Shown here: positions 24,976 to 32,111 of the stretch, piece by piece
Layout of the letters: each line of letters opens with the position of its first letter
Numbering within the stretch: the first letter of the stretch is position 1
From: Cupriavidus pauculus
GTDB lineage: Bacteria; Pseudomonadota; Gammaproteobacteria; Burkholderiales; Burkholderiaceae
NCBI RefSeq assembly: GCF_022179805.1
Contig: NZ_BPUO01000004.1
Span: 62,001 to 126,000 of the forward strand
DNA: 64,000 nucleotides
Direction of reading: 5' to 3'
Notes under the pieces: generated by a model
Database searches by the model: none
What the model saw: only the letters and a program-made list of their open reading frames with translations
What the model was told of the DNA's origin: nothing
Position numbers and translations under genes: made by a program

Positions 24976-25484
24976 CTCCCGCCCCCGATTTTCCGCATCC
25001 ACCCGCTGGCCGGGTCTGGCGCTTCGGCAACGATGTCGATACCGATGCCATGGCGCCGGGCCGCTATATGAAGTCGAGCCTCGACGAACTGGCACGGCAT
25101 TGCCTGGCAACCTTGCGACCGGAATTTCCCGGCGGCGTCCGTCCCGGCGACATCGTCGTGGCGGGCGCCAACTTCGGCATGGGTTCGTCGCGCGAGCAGG
25201 CGGCCCAGGCGCTCAAGCATCTGGGCGTGGCAGCAGTGCTGGCGCCATCGTTCGCGGGGCTGTTCTATCGCAATGCCATCAACCTGGGCCTGCCCGTGCT
25301 GGTGTGCCCGCGCACGGACGCGCTGACGGATGGCATCCATGCCACCTTCGATCTCGATGGCGCGCGGGTGACGCTGGACGACGGCACCCACGTGCCTTGC
25401 GAGCCCGTGCCGGAATTCCTGCGCGCGCTACTGCGCGCCGGCGGCCTGATTCCGCACCTGAAGGTGCGTCTTGGCACGCCCTAG
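24972..25484 (+). CDS. aconitase-family hydro-lyase small subunit (LeuD-like)
   Basis: This 170-residue swivel-domain subunit is the partner of the preceding large subunit. VWRFGNDVDTDAMAPGRYM, the conserved GANFGMGSSREQA loop and APSFAGLFYRNAINLGLPV identify it as a LeuD/aconitase C-terminal-domain protein. The start overlaps the large-subunit stop as ATGA (24972-24975), which fits the equal amounts needed for a heterodimer. Its 3' end overlaps the convergent phosphoribosyltransferase gene by 4 bp. Confidence 0.88.
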   Translation: MTPAPDFPHPPAGRVWRFGNDVDTDAMAPGRYMKSSLDELARHCLATLRPEFPGGVRPGDIVVAGANFGMGSSREQAAQALKHLGVAAVLAPSFAGLFYRNAINLGLPVLVCPRTDALTDGIHATFDLDGARVTLDDGTHVPCEPVPEFLRALLRAGGLIPHLKVRLGTP

Positions 25485-26236
25485 CGCGCCAGCGGATTTG
25501 CTGTGAACGGCGGCTCACCGCGCCGCCACGCCGCATGGGGCGGCAGCATCGACGCGCAATGGGCTTCGCGCAGCAGCGACATGGCCTCGTCGTCGGTGGT
25601 TTGCGTGAAATCGAGATAGAACGCACCGACCGCGCCAAAGCTGACCGGCGTGTTGAGACACACCACGTCGTCGGCCACTTCGCGCAGCGTGTCAAGCCCC
25701 TCGGCGGACCCCACCGGCACGGCGGCCACGACCCGCGACGCGGTAGCCGTGCGCGCGGCATCCAGCGCGGCACGCATCGTGGCACCGGTGGCCACGCCGT
25801 CATCCACCACGATCACGCAACGGCCGGCCATGGCCACCACGGGCCGGCCCTGCCGATAGCGCTGCTGCCGACGGCAAATCTCGCCGAGCTGCCGGCCGCG
25901 CTCGGCATCGAACGCACCCGATTCCACCGCGCGCTGTACCCACGGCCCCTCGTTGATCACGGTATGCGGACCATTGCCGCTGGCATCGGCCTCCACCACG
26001 GCTCCGAGCGCCAGCTCGGGATAGCCCGGTGCGCCGATTTTGCGGACCAGCAGGATATCGAGCGTGCCATCGATGGCACGCGCCACCTCATGCGCTACGG
26101 GCACGCCGCCACGCGGCAAGGCCAGTACCAGCGGCGGATTGGCATCGGCCGGACGCGCATAGCCAAGTTCGACCAGGCGCTGGCCAAGATACTGGCCAGC
26201 CTCACGGCGGTCAGCAAAGCAGGGCGGCAGACTCAT
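25481..26236 (-). CDS. phosphoribosyltransferase family protein
   Basis: This is a 251-residue type I PRTase-fold protein. The PRPP-binding motif is clear in VIVVDDGVATGATM (about residues 140-153), and VLALPRGGVPVAHEVARAI forms the N-terminal strand-loop. Members of this long family, often near stress or phosphatase genes, have no assigned purine or pyrimidine substrate, so the true reaction is uncertain. GGGAG lies upstream of ATG 26236. The gene converges with the leuD-like gene, overlapping by 4 bp. Confidence 0.85.
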   Translation of the reverse strand: MSLPPCFADRREAGQYLGQRLVELGYARPADANPPLVLALPRGGVPVAHEVARAIDGTLDILLVRKIGAPGYPELALGAVVEADASGNGPHTVINEGPWVQRAVESGAFDAERGRQLGEICRRQQRYRQGRPVVAMAGRCVIVVDDGVATGATMRAALDAARTATASRVVAAVPVGSAEGLDTLREVADDVVCLNTPVSFGAVGAFYLDFTQTTDDEAMSLLREAHCASMLPPHAAWRRGEPPFTANPLAR

Positions 26237-26550
26237 GGCGGGCTCCCGCGTCAGGTGGGGGGGAAGTGAACAACCGCTTGCATGTTCCACAGCCACTATA
26301 GTCCCACGCCACACCGGTGGCGGGCTTTATTCCCGGTTTCCCGCAACGGGCGCCGACGCAGCCGCTTTGTTGCGCTCTCGCCGCTATGAGCCCGATAGCC
26401 AACCGCGATTGATCCCCGAAATGGAACAGTCTTTTCAGCGTTAACCCGATGATCAATAGCGCGCGATTACGTAGGATTGCTGCGTGGCGACAATTTGCGC
26501 CCGACCAACCCCCGTGCAACGCGGCGCCTGACAGGCCCGCCTTCGATTGA
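26237..26550. other. intergenic region between divergent genes
   Basis: This stretch of about 310 bp presumably holds the promoter of the minus-strand phosphoribosyltransferase gene and that of the small plus-strand gene at 26551. A CCACGCC/GGTGGCGG dyad near 26317 is visible. No further gene was seen. Confidence 0.4.
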
Positions 26551-26727
26551 GTGAGTGTTACCGTGAATCCCCAGCACATCTCCCGCACCGACGAAGTGGC
26601 CGAGCACCCCGAGGCCGATCTCGACATCCCCTTTGGCTCGCTGGAAGCAGCCGCCATGGCCGAACTGCCGTACACGTTCCGCCAGACCGGCACCTGCGCG
26701 CGCTACTACCAGGAATATTTCGGCTGA
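26551..26727 (+). CDS. small conserved-looking hypothetical protein
   Basis: This 58-codon frame begins at GTG 26551 (or GTG 26563) and ends TGA 26727. The case for coding is its third-position GC, which is very high throughout, as in neighbouring genes, while the overlapping frame lacks that bias. The product is acidic in its first half (DEVAEHPEADLDIPFG) and ends with an aromatic segment (CARYYQEYFG). No Shine-Dalgarno is obvious at either GTG. The function is unknown. It converges with cyanase. Confidence 0.5.
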   Translation: MSVTVNPQHISRTDEVAEHPEADLDIPFGSLEAAAMAELPYTFRQTGTCARYYQEYFG

Positions 26728-26806
26728 CACGCCGCCGCGTGCAGAAGAAAAGCCGGGACGACCGCACCCGCGGCCGTCCCGGCGCCCGCAATGCTGCTGA
26801 ACGTCT

Positions 26807-27250
26807 TCAGTACGTCTTGTAGGGCAGGAACTTTCCGGACATCTCGATGCGTACCCGGTCGCCATTCGGATCGGCCTCGCGCTGCAGGTCCATCCGGAAG
26901 TCGATGGCACTCATGATGCCGTCGCCAAACTCCTCGTGGATCAGCGCCTTGAACGTGGTGCCATACACGCTGACCAGTTCGTAGAACCGGTAGATCAGCG
27001 GGTCAGTGGGTACTTGCGTCGGCAGCGAGCCTTTATAGGGCACGGTGCGCAGCCACGGCTCGGCCTCGGCTGGCAGGTCGAAGATCTCCATCACGGCGCG
27101 TGCGCCGGCCTCGTCGAACGTCATCTGCCCCAGGCAGGCGGCGGTCGTCCATTCCTTGCTCTTGCCCACCCGTTCGGCCACATGGGCCCACGAGATGCCG
27201 CGTTTTACCTTGGCTTCGATGATGAGGTCGGTCACGTCGTCGCGATTCAT
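26807..27250 (-). CDS. cynS: cyanate hydratase (cyanase)
   Basis: This enzyme converts cyanate and bicarbonate to ammonia and two CO2, for cyanate detoxification or nitrogen supply. The 147-residue protein has an N-terminal helical (POU-like) domain and the C-terminal cyanase domain, ending GKFLPYKTY. R88, E91 and S114 (in RFYELVSVYG and GIMSAIDF) match the catalytic Arg96, Glu99 and Ser122 of the E. coli enzyme. Its Shine-Dalgarno GGAGAG lies within one arm of a perfect inverted repeat, which could limit translation. A 46-codon gene lies just upstream on the same strand. No cynT or transporter is adjacent. Confidence 0.96.
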   Translation of the reverse strand: MNRDDVTDLIIEAKVKRGISWAHVAERVGKSKEWTTAACLGQMTFDEAGARAVMEIFDLPAEAEPWLRTVPYKGSLPTQVPTDPLIYRFYELVSVYGTTFKALIHEEFGDGIMSAIDFRMDLQREADPNGDRVRIEMSGKFLPYKTY

Positions 27251-27254
27251 GTTG

Positions 27255-27294
27255 GTCTCTCCGGTCTGGTTTGGATGGCCTTTTCCGGAGAGAC
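27255..27294 (-). promoter_or_regulatory. inverted repeat covering the cynS ribosome-binding site
   Basis: GTCTCTCCGG and CCGGAGAGAC are perfect 10-bp arms separated by 20 nt, between the upstream small gene and cynS. The arm next to cynS contains its Shine-Dalgarno (GGAGAG), five bases before the start codon. Folding would hide the site, or the hairpin may act as a partial terminator. Confidence 0.55.
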
Positions 27295-27311
27295 GTCGCG
27301 CCGCCGCGTGG

Positions 27312-27452
27312 CTACGGTGACTGCGTGCGCTCGATCAACGCCACGGCATCGACGACGCCGCCGTCCAGATGCGCGCGTGCGAACTGCGGCACGGTGAGCG
27401 GGCTCAGACCCTCCAGGGCCTGCAGAACCAGCACGATGAACATGACCGGCAT
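27312..27452 (-). CDS. small protein upstream of cynS
   Basis: This 46-residue frame has a strong Shine-Dalgarno (GGAGGGAGG) six bases before ATG 27452 and near-uniform GC at third positions, so it is probably translated. The N-terminus is hydrophobic (VMFIVLVLQALEGL) and could be a short membrane segment or an amphipathic helix. It lies 61 bp before cynS on the same strand and may be co-transcribed. The function is unknown; a regulatory or leader role is possible. Confidence 0.55.
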   Translation of the reverse strand: MPVMFIVLVLQALEGLSPLTVPQFARAHLDGGVVDAVALIERTQSP

Positions 27453-27994
27453 GACGTCCTCCCTCCGGGAATACGGCGAAATGACTGGCGCAAGCTTCGT
27501 GCCATCGCGACAGCACGCTTTCTGCAAGGCATGGCATGCCGCGATGACGCATCGTGGGGCGTGCCACCACCCGCCATTGCCCCGCCGAGACCGGTTTTCG
27601 CACCGTCACGGGGACACGGGAAGAAGCACGACACGCCTGAAGCGTACCCGTTTCTGCGCACAACGGGGCAAACGCCGAATGCGATGACGCGCCCTCCAGG
27701 CCGTCCGGACATCGTCGGGACATCGCCGGGACATCGCCAAATCTTTGCGTAACTCATTTCCGATGTAACGCCACATTACCGGCCGCTGACCCGTCAGAGA
27801 TCTTTCCAGCGCATTCGTCACATTGCCCCAAACCCTTGCCTGGCAAGGCCTGGCGGGCGATGCCGTAAGCCTTCCGGAAGGGCCGCCGCAGGGTCGACCC
27901 ATGTGAGACAGCCTTACAAGTGCAACCGCGATTGCGCCGACCCCGCCGCTAGAGTGAAGCCGTGTTCAACGCCACCCGGCAACGGAGTTTCCAA
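27453..27994. other. intergenic region with no convincing gene
   Basis: About 540 bp separate the divergent minus-strand small gene and plus-strand lipoprotein gene. Several short frames cross it without a Shine-Dalgarno or good codon bias. AT-richer sequence around 27735-27780 may hold promoters. The 17-mer GCGTACCCGTTTCTGCG (27642-27658) also occurs at 8589-8605. Confidence 0.4.
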
Positions 27995-28120
27995 ATGAAG
28001 CGCGCAATCGCACTGGCCATCCTGCTCACCACCACCAGCGCCCTGCTGTCCGCCTGCATCGTGGTGCCGCCGCGTGGCCCGCACTACCACCATGACTACT
28101 ATCGCGGCGGCCGCTACTAA
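27995..28120 (+). CDS. small lipoprotein
   Basis: This 41-residue protein has a full lipoprotein signal, with a lipobox ending LLSAC at Cys21 that leaves a mature peptide of only ~21 residues. The mature part is Pro/His/Tyr/Arg-rich (PPRGPHYHHDYYRGGRY). GGAG lies eight bases before ATG 27995. It sits 44 bp before another secreted Tyr/Trp/His/Pro-rich protein on the same strand, and both may act together in the envelope. The function is unknown. Confidence 0.7.
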   Translation: MKRAIALAILLTTTSALLSACIVVPPRGPHYHHDYYRGGRY

Positions 28121-28164
28121 GCCGAGACGCACCTGACGACCGCCACGTCTCCAAGGAGAAAACC

Positions 28165-28470
28165 ATGAAACGCCAGATCCTACTTGCTGCCACTGTCCTC
28201 GCCACCGGCGGTGTCTTCGGATTGCTCTCGCCTGCCGCGCAAGCCCACGGCTACTACAAGAGCCCGCCGCCGCCCCCGCATCATGAAGTGCGACCCGGCC
28301 CGCGTCCCGGCCAGGTATGGGTGCCAGGCCACTACGACCGGGCGCGCGGCAACTACGCCTGGCGCGGTGGCTACTACCAGGCCGCCCGCCCCGGCCAGCG
28401 CTACGTGCCGGAACGCTGGGTGCATGGTCCCCATGGCTGGTACCAGCGCCCGGGCTACTGGGCCCGCTGA
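28165..28470 (+). CDS. secreted YXWGXW-repeat-type protein
   Basis: This is a 101-residue protein with a signal peptide ending AQA/HGYYK (about residue 27). The mature part is Pro-rich, then carries Trp/Tyr repeats: GQVWVPGHYDRARGNYAWRGGYYQ, then RYVPERWVHGPHGWYQRPGYW. This pattern belongs to small periplasmic or surface YXWGXW-repeat proteins of unknown role. AAGGAG before ATG 28165 supports the start. A terminator follows at 28542. Confidence 0.8.
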   Translation: MKRQILLAATVLATGGVFGLLSPAAQAHGYYKSPPPPPHHEVRPGPRPGQVWVPGHYDRARGNYAWRGGYYQAARPGQRYVPERWVHGPHGWYQRPGYWAR

Positions 28471-28541
28471 GCGGCAGCCGGGTTAAATCGACCAGTTAGT
28501 CAGCGCACGCTAATGCTGAAACGCTGACATGTTGGAAACAG

Positions 28542-28583
28542 CGGGCCGGATCCACGGGCATGTGGTCCGGCCCGTTGCGTTTT
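28542..28583 (+). terminator. intrinsic terminator
   Basis: CGGGCCGGA (28542-28550) pairs with TCCGGCCCG (28566-28574), extended by CCAC/GTGG with one bulged T, and is followed by TTGCGTTTT. It ends the small secreted-protein transcript and separates it from the AT-richer region before the EPS locus. Confidence 0.8.
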
Positions 28584-29279
28584 ACAGGGGCGTCGCATCA
28601 TCCATTCAGGGAGGTTGCAGACCGGGCGACGGCCACGCAACAACGCATTTTTCTTTCCTGCCAAGGCACGATCCGCGCTTCATCCTTTTGCACTAGATCC
28701 ACAGGCTCCCCACCGGCCGCGCAACCGTAAAAACTCACATCCGGAACATTTTCATGGCGTTTCATTAATGCGCCACCACACACTATTTCCGTTAATGCCA
28801 CACCCCCCATGCGGGTTACTTTTTGATATTAATCCGGCCATTTTCATTCGAATCGGTTGCATGCGTGAAACACCCGCCGGAGGTGATGTATCAACGGTGA
28901 AACGCCAATGACAGGCCCGTCTGGATGACTTTGCAAATACTTCTCCAACCAAATGCACGAGCCCGGCAATGGATTATGAGGTTGAGCGCATTACATACCC
29001 GCATCAACCACAACCACTACGCTTGCATTCGTTCGGACCAGCCCATAAGATGAATTTAAGTTTCGATTTAGGAGCGAGAGTTTCTTTCGGGTACGGGTAC
29101 GGGTCATACTTCCGGTCGCGCGGACAAGCCCATCTTACAAGCGGGCATCGACAGACACGGAAGCACGGGGTTACAGCTGACACAGGCGCCATCGCTCAAG
29201 GTGTGCGCGCAGGCCAGCGGTGTACCTCCCTCACGCAAAGCGCCCCGCATCTCACCCATAAAACGGGGAGTCAAGAAAA
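28584..29279. other. AT-richer non-coding region before the EPS locus
   Basis: About 700 bp of visibly lower GC than its surroundings contain no frame with good codon bias. Inverted copies of TGGCGTTTCA occur at 28755-28764 and 28898-28907. A short tandem GGGTAC repeat lies near 29090-29105. It probably holds the promoter and operators of the regulator at 29280; it could also mark an acquired-DNA junction. Confidence 0.5.
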
Positions 29280-30230
29280 ATGAATGCGTTGCTGATTGAG
29301 GAGCATCCACTGCTCCGACTTGGGTTGCTGCAGATGCTCGAAACCGTCCAGGAATCCGGACATGTCCTGGCGCTGGCGCCGGCAGACATCAACCGCCTGG
29401 AAATCCCTCACCGAAACGCCGACCTGCTGGTCTTCGGCATGCCTGCCGACGAAGCCACGGGCTGGGAACAGCTCGAACAGGCGCGCGAGCGGCTGGCGCC
29501 GCAGCGCATCCTGGTGCTGGCCGATACGTTGCCCCTGCACGTGCCGTCGTCCGACGCCGCGCGCGGCATCTGTGGCTGCCTGCCCAAGTCGGCGTCGCTT
29601 GCCGTCATCGAAGCCGCCATCCGGCTGGCCATCTCTAGCGTGCAAGGGCTGATGTTCGCGGGCGATGCCGTGGCAACGCCGGTGGCGTCGCGCTCGGCCA
29701 TGCCCGCCGCCACGTCGCTGGCGTCGGCCGCACCGTTGCCGCTTTCCGCCGCCATGCCGCAGGACCCGGCATCGCCGTTCGCGTGTGCCAGCGCGATGCG
29801 TGCCGCCGTGGCCGTGCGCGACCTGACCAGCCTGCGCCCGGGCCAGCCGATTGCGTCGTCGTCAGCCGTGTCCGCGCAGCCGATGCCGATCGCCGAGGAC
29901 GGACCCAGCTACAACGAAGCGGAAATGCTCAAGATCACCCCACGCCAGTACGAGGTGCTGGTGCTGCTGGCGCGTGGCTACCCAATCAAGACGGTCAGCC
30001 GCATGCTCAATATCTCCGTGGCCACCGTCAAGAGCCATGCGTGCACGCTGTACCAGCGGCTCAAGGTGCGCAACAAGGGCGAGGCGGTTTACGCGGCCTT
30101 GCAGCGCGGCGCCACGCTGGAATGGGTGAGCGGCGATGAGCATATGACACGCGGCAGCAGCGCGCTGTCGGCAGTGACGCCCCGCACCAGCGGCGAATCC
30201 ACCTACCAGGCGACGAGCCCGACGATCTGA
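29280..30230 (+). CDS. LuxR/NarL-type response regulator with degenerate receiver
   Basis: This 316-residue protein has an N-terminal receiver-like domain (about 1-120), an Ala/Ser/Pro-rich linker (about 125-205) and a C-terminal LuxR-type HTH. The HTH (about 215-275; ITPRQYEVLVLLARGYPIKTVSRML and VATVKSHACTLYQRL) looks intact. In the receiver, acidic residues follow the first strand (LLIEEH) and the late Lys is present (CLPKS). The position of the phospho-acceptor Asp reads DLLVFGMPAD, with no Asp at the strand end. Control by classical phosphorylation is therefore doubtful. It borders the EPS locus and is a candidate EPS regulator. GGGGAG precedes ATG 29280. Confidence 0.8.
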   Translation: MNALLIEEHPLLRLGLLQMLETVQESGHVLALAPADINRLEIPHRNADLLVFGMPADEATGWEQLEQARERLAPQRILVLADTLPLHVPSSDAARGICGCLPKSASLAVIEAAIRLAISSVQGLMFAGDAVATPVASRSAMPAATSLASAAPLPLSAAMPQDPASPFACASAMRAAVAVRDLTSLRPGQPIASSSAVSAQPMPIAEDGPSYNEAEMLKITPRQYEVLVLLARGYPIKTVSRMLNISVATVKSHACTLYQRLKVRNKGEAVYAALQRGATLEWVSGDEHMTRGSSALSAVTPRTSGESTYQATSPTI

Positions 30231-30288
30231 GGGTTCGCCCGCGCCCGCATCCGCGACAAGCGAAGCGGTTCCGCCAACGGCGCCAGGA

Positions 30289-31365
30289 TCATTCCGAAAG
30301 GATCTCCTGGCGCCGGTACGCCGGAAAATATCCGTCCAGATCGCACCCTGGCTCGTGGGCGTTGGCACCGGCGCAGAGCGCCGCATACCGCTGGGGGTTG
30401 ACGATCACCCGCTGTGTCTTGAAGACGTGGATGTCCGGCGAGAATCTACGCTTGAAGGTCAGGAGCGAATCCTCCGACTGCCCACCGCAGCTCCGCCCCC
30501 CGCCCAGGATCAAATGCTTGTAGCCGTGCTCGCGGCCCCATGCACGCTGGGTATGGATCACCAGCTTCTGCGGCTCGCGATGGAGAAACCGTGCATCGGC
30601 GCCAAACAGATGGCTCTGCAGGATGCCCATGGACCTCGCCACCGATAGCAGCCCCACACCGATGATCTCCTCATTCTCCTCCGCCACGAACAACTGCAGG
30701 CTGCTACCGAGCTCCTTCCGCAGGGTGATGTAATACCGCTCGTCGAAATAGTAGTACGCCTGGGCGTGAAGGCGGCACATCGACTGGTTGTAGATGTCGA
30801 CGAATCTGGACATGGCCTTCCGGCTGTTGTCGATCCTGACGCTGACACCGGCCTGCGTGGCCTTGGCGATCGCGCGACGATGGCCGTGCCCGGTCTCATG
30901 CCAGTGCTGGTCCTCGGTCTTGGTCAGGTCGATCGCGACGATCGGTCCCTGCTCGATGACCGCGCCGACCGAACTTTCCCAGCCGGCGTTGATGAGCGGA
31001 TGAAGGCGAATGAACCAGGACACGCAGCCTGCTTCACGCAGCACGTCAACGGCCTGGCGCAGTGCCGCATCCGTGAAGGCCCGCGATGCGCCGTCGCTGA
31101 CGATCGGACCGCCGTAGCCATAGGGCGAGACCGCATCCCACTCGCCGCCCGGCAGCTCGCGCCGTATGAAGGGCACCAGCAGGTGTGCGTCGCCGTCTGT
31201 CGCATGCACGGCGTGCGCCTTGCCGCGATCCCCGTATTCGGCGGCGCGAAGCCAGCCGGGCGTGTGGCAGCAGTCGTGCCTGCAGCATGCAAGCATGGCT
31301 CTCCATTGGGAACTGGACGTATCCAGTATGGAGATTTCCATCAGATTCCGCTGTCTGACGTTCAA
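30289..31365 (-). CDS. GNAT/FemAB-like acyltransferase of the EPS locus
   Basis: This 358-residue protein has a two-lobed GNAT/FemAB look: VSPYGYGGPIVSDGA, WHETGHGHRRAIAKATQAGV, and a second half with LFVAEENEEIIGVGLLSVARSMGILQSHLFG and HLILGGGRS. Such proteins often acylate glycans or attach amino acids in capsule and EPS clusters. GGGAGAG lies eight bases before TTG 31365, which was chosen; ATG 31341 (eight codons later) is the alternative. It is the last gene of a DegT-PAP2-GNAT minus-strand unit driven from the conserved promoter element at 33459-33510. Confidence 0.75.
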   Translation of the reverse strand: MNVRQRNLMEISILDTSSSQWRAMLACCRHDCCHTPGWLRAAEYGDRGKAHAVHATDGDAHLLVPFIRRELPGGEWDAVSPYGYGGPIVSDGASRAFTDAALRQAVDVLREAGCVSWFIRLHPLINAGWESSVGAVIEQGPIVAIDLTKTEDQHWHETGHGHRRAIAKATQAGVSVRIDNSRKAMSRFVDIYNQSMCRLHAQAYYYFDERYYITLRKELGSSLQLFVAEENEEIIGVGLLSVARSMGILQSHLFGADARFLHREPQKLVIHTQRAWGREHGYKHLILGGGRSCGGQSEDSLLTFKRRFSPDIHVFKTQRVIVNPQRYAALCAGANAHEPGCDLDGYFPAYRRQEILSE

Positions 31366-31398
31366 GGTGTCTCTCCCGTTCCGTCGTCACTCCCGCAT

Positions 31399-32109
31399 TC
31401 AGCTGGGACCACCCTCCTTGACACCAGGAACGTGTTGCCGTCGCTCCTTCTCCATTGCATCCCGAAGGGGAAGAAGGACCTGTACCTGTGAGCGCCCGGT
31501 AACGGGATCGGCTGTAATGAGCCGATCGTAGCGTTGGTCGTCGTCGAGCCACTTGCCGGGCAGCGCGACCACGGTCCCGCGAAGGGCACGGACAACCGTA
31601 CGCGGATCGAGGGTCACCGAGACCAGGCACACGATCGACAATGCCGTGACAACGGCCGCCCGCCCCACGACTTGCCCGCGCGCATTCATCAGCGCGATGC
31701 CCAGCCCGATCGCCGCACCCAGCAGGGTTTCCGTGAAGGTATGGTAGTGGCCAACCACCAGGGCAATCGCCACCATCAACGCCAGGACAAGCCCCGCGAC
31801 AAGCCCAACTCTTGCCGCGCGTGGACTCACGGCGGCCCCTAGCAGCATGAACAGAACGGGATACGCGGCGGTTGTCAGCATGGCATGTCCGCTGACACTG
31901 TATATACCCAGTGCTGGCGCGTACCAGCCGTTAACTTCAAACGCCAGCTTGCAGACAAGAATCAGCGCGGCGCCCGCGCAAAACGAAACCAGCCAGCGAG
32001 AGGCGCGTGCCCAGTGTCCCGCGCAGACAAGGATCAGCGCACTGAGCATGGCGATGGCCAGCGCTCTTCCCGCTTCCCCGAAAAAGAGCAGCGATTCCAG
32101 AAATGCCAT
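31399..32109 (-). CDS. PAP2-type membrane phosphatase
   Basis: This is a 236-residue integral membrane protein with five or six hydrophobic segments. The PAP2 core is visible as SVSGHAM (PSGH motif) and VVGHYHTFTETLLG (His of motif 3, with Glu where Asp is usual). The motif 1 Lys is in CKLAFEVNGW, but the usual RP is missing. It may dephosphorylate undecaprenyl pyrophosphate or a lipid-linked EPS intermediate. It starts 2 bp after the DegT stop. A paralogue lies at 56226-56939 with the same atypical motifs. Confidence 0.85.
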   Translation of the reverse strand: MAFLESLLFFGEAGRALAIAMLSALILVCAGHWARASRWLVSFCAGAALILVCKLAFEVNGWYAPALGIYSVSGHAMLTTAAYPVLFMLLGAAVSPRAARVGLVAGLVLALMVAIALVVGHYHTFTETLLGAAIGLGIALMNARGQVVGRAAVVTALSIVCLVSVTLDPRTVVRALRGTVVALPGKWLDDDQRYDRLITADPVTGRSQVQVLLPLRDAMEKERRQHVPGVKEGGPS

Positions 32110-32111
32110 CC

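Noticed and set aside
23656..25484. leuCD of leucine biosynthesis
   Set aside because: The large subunit is shorter than enterobacterial LeuC, and context (GntR, Bug, no leuB) points to catabolism.
8589..27658. 17-bp identity GCGTACCCGTTTCTGCG at 8589-8605 and 27642-27658
   Set aside because: Only two copies, no flanking similarity and no dyad; it may be a remnant or chance and was not called as an element.
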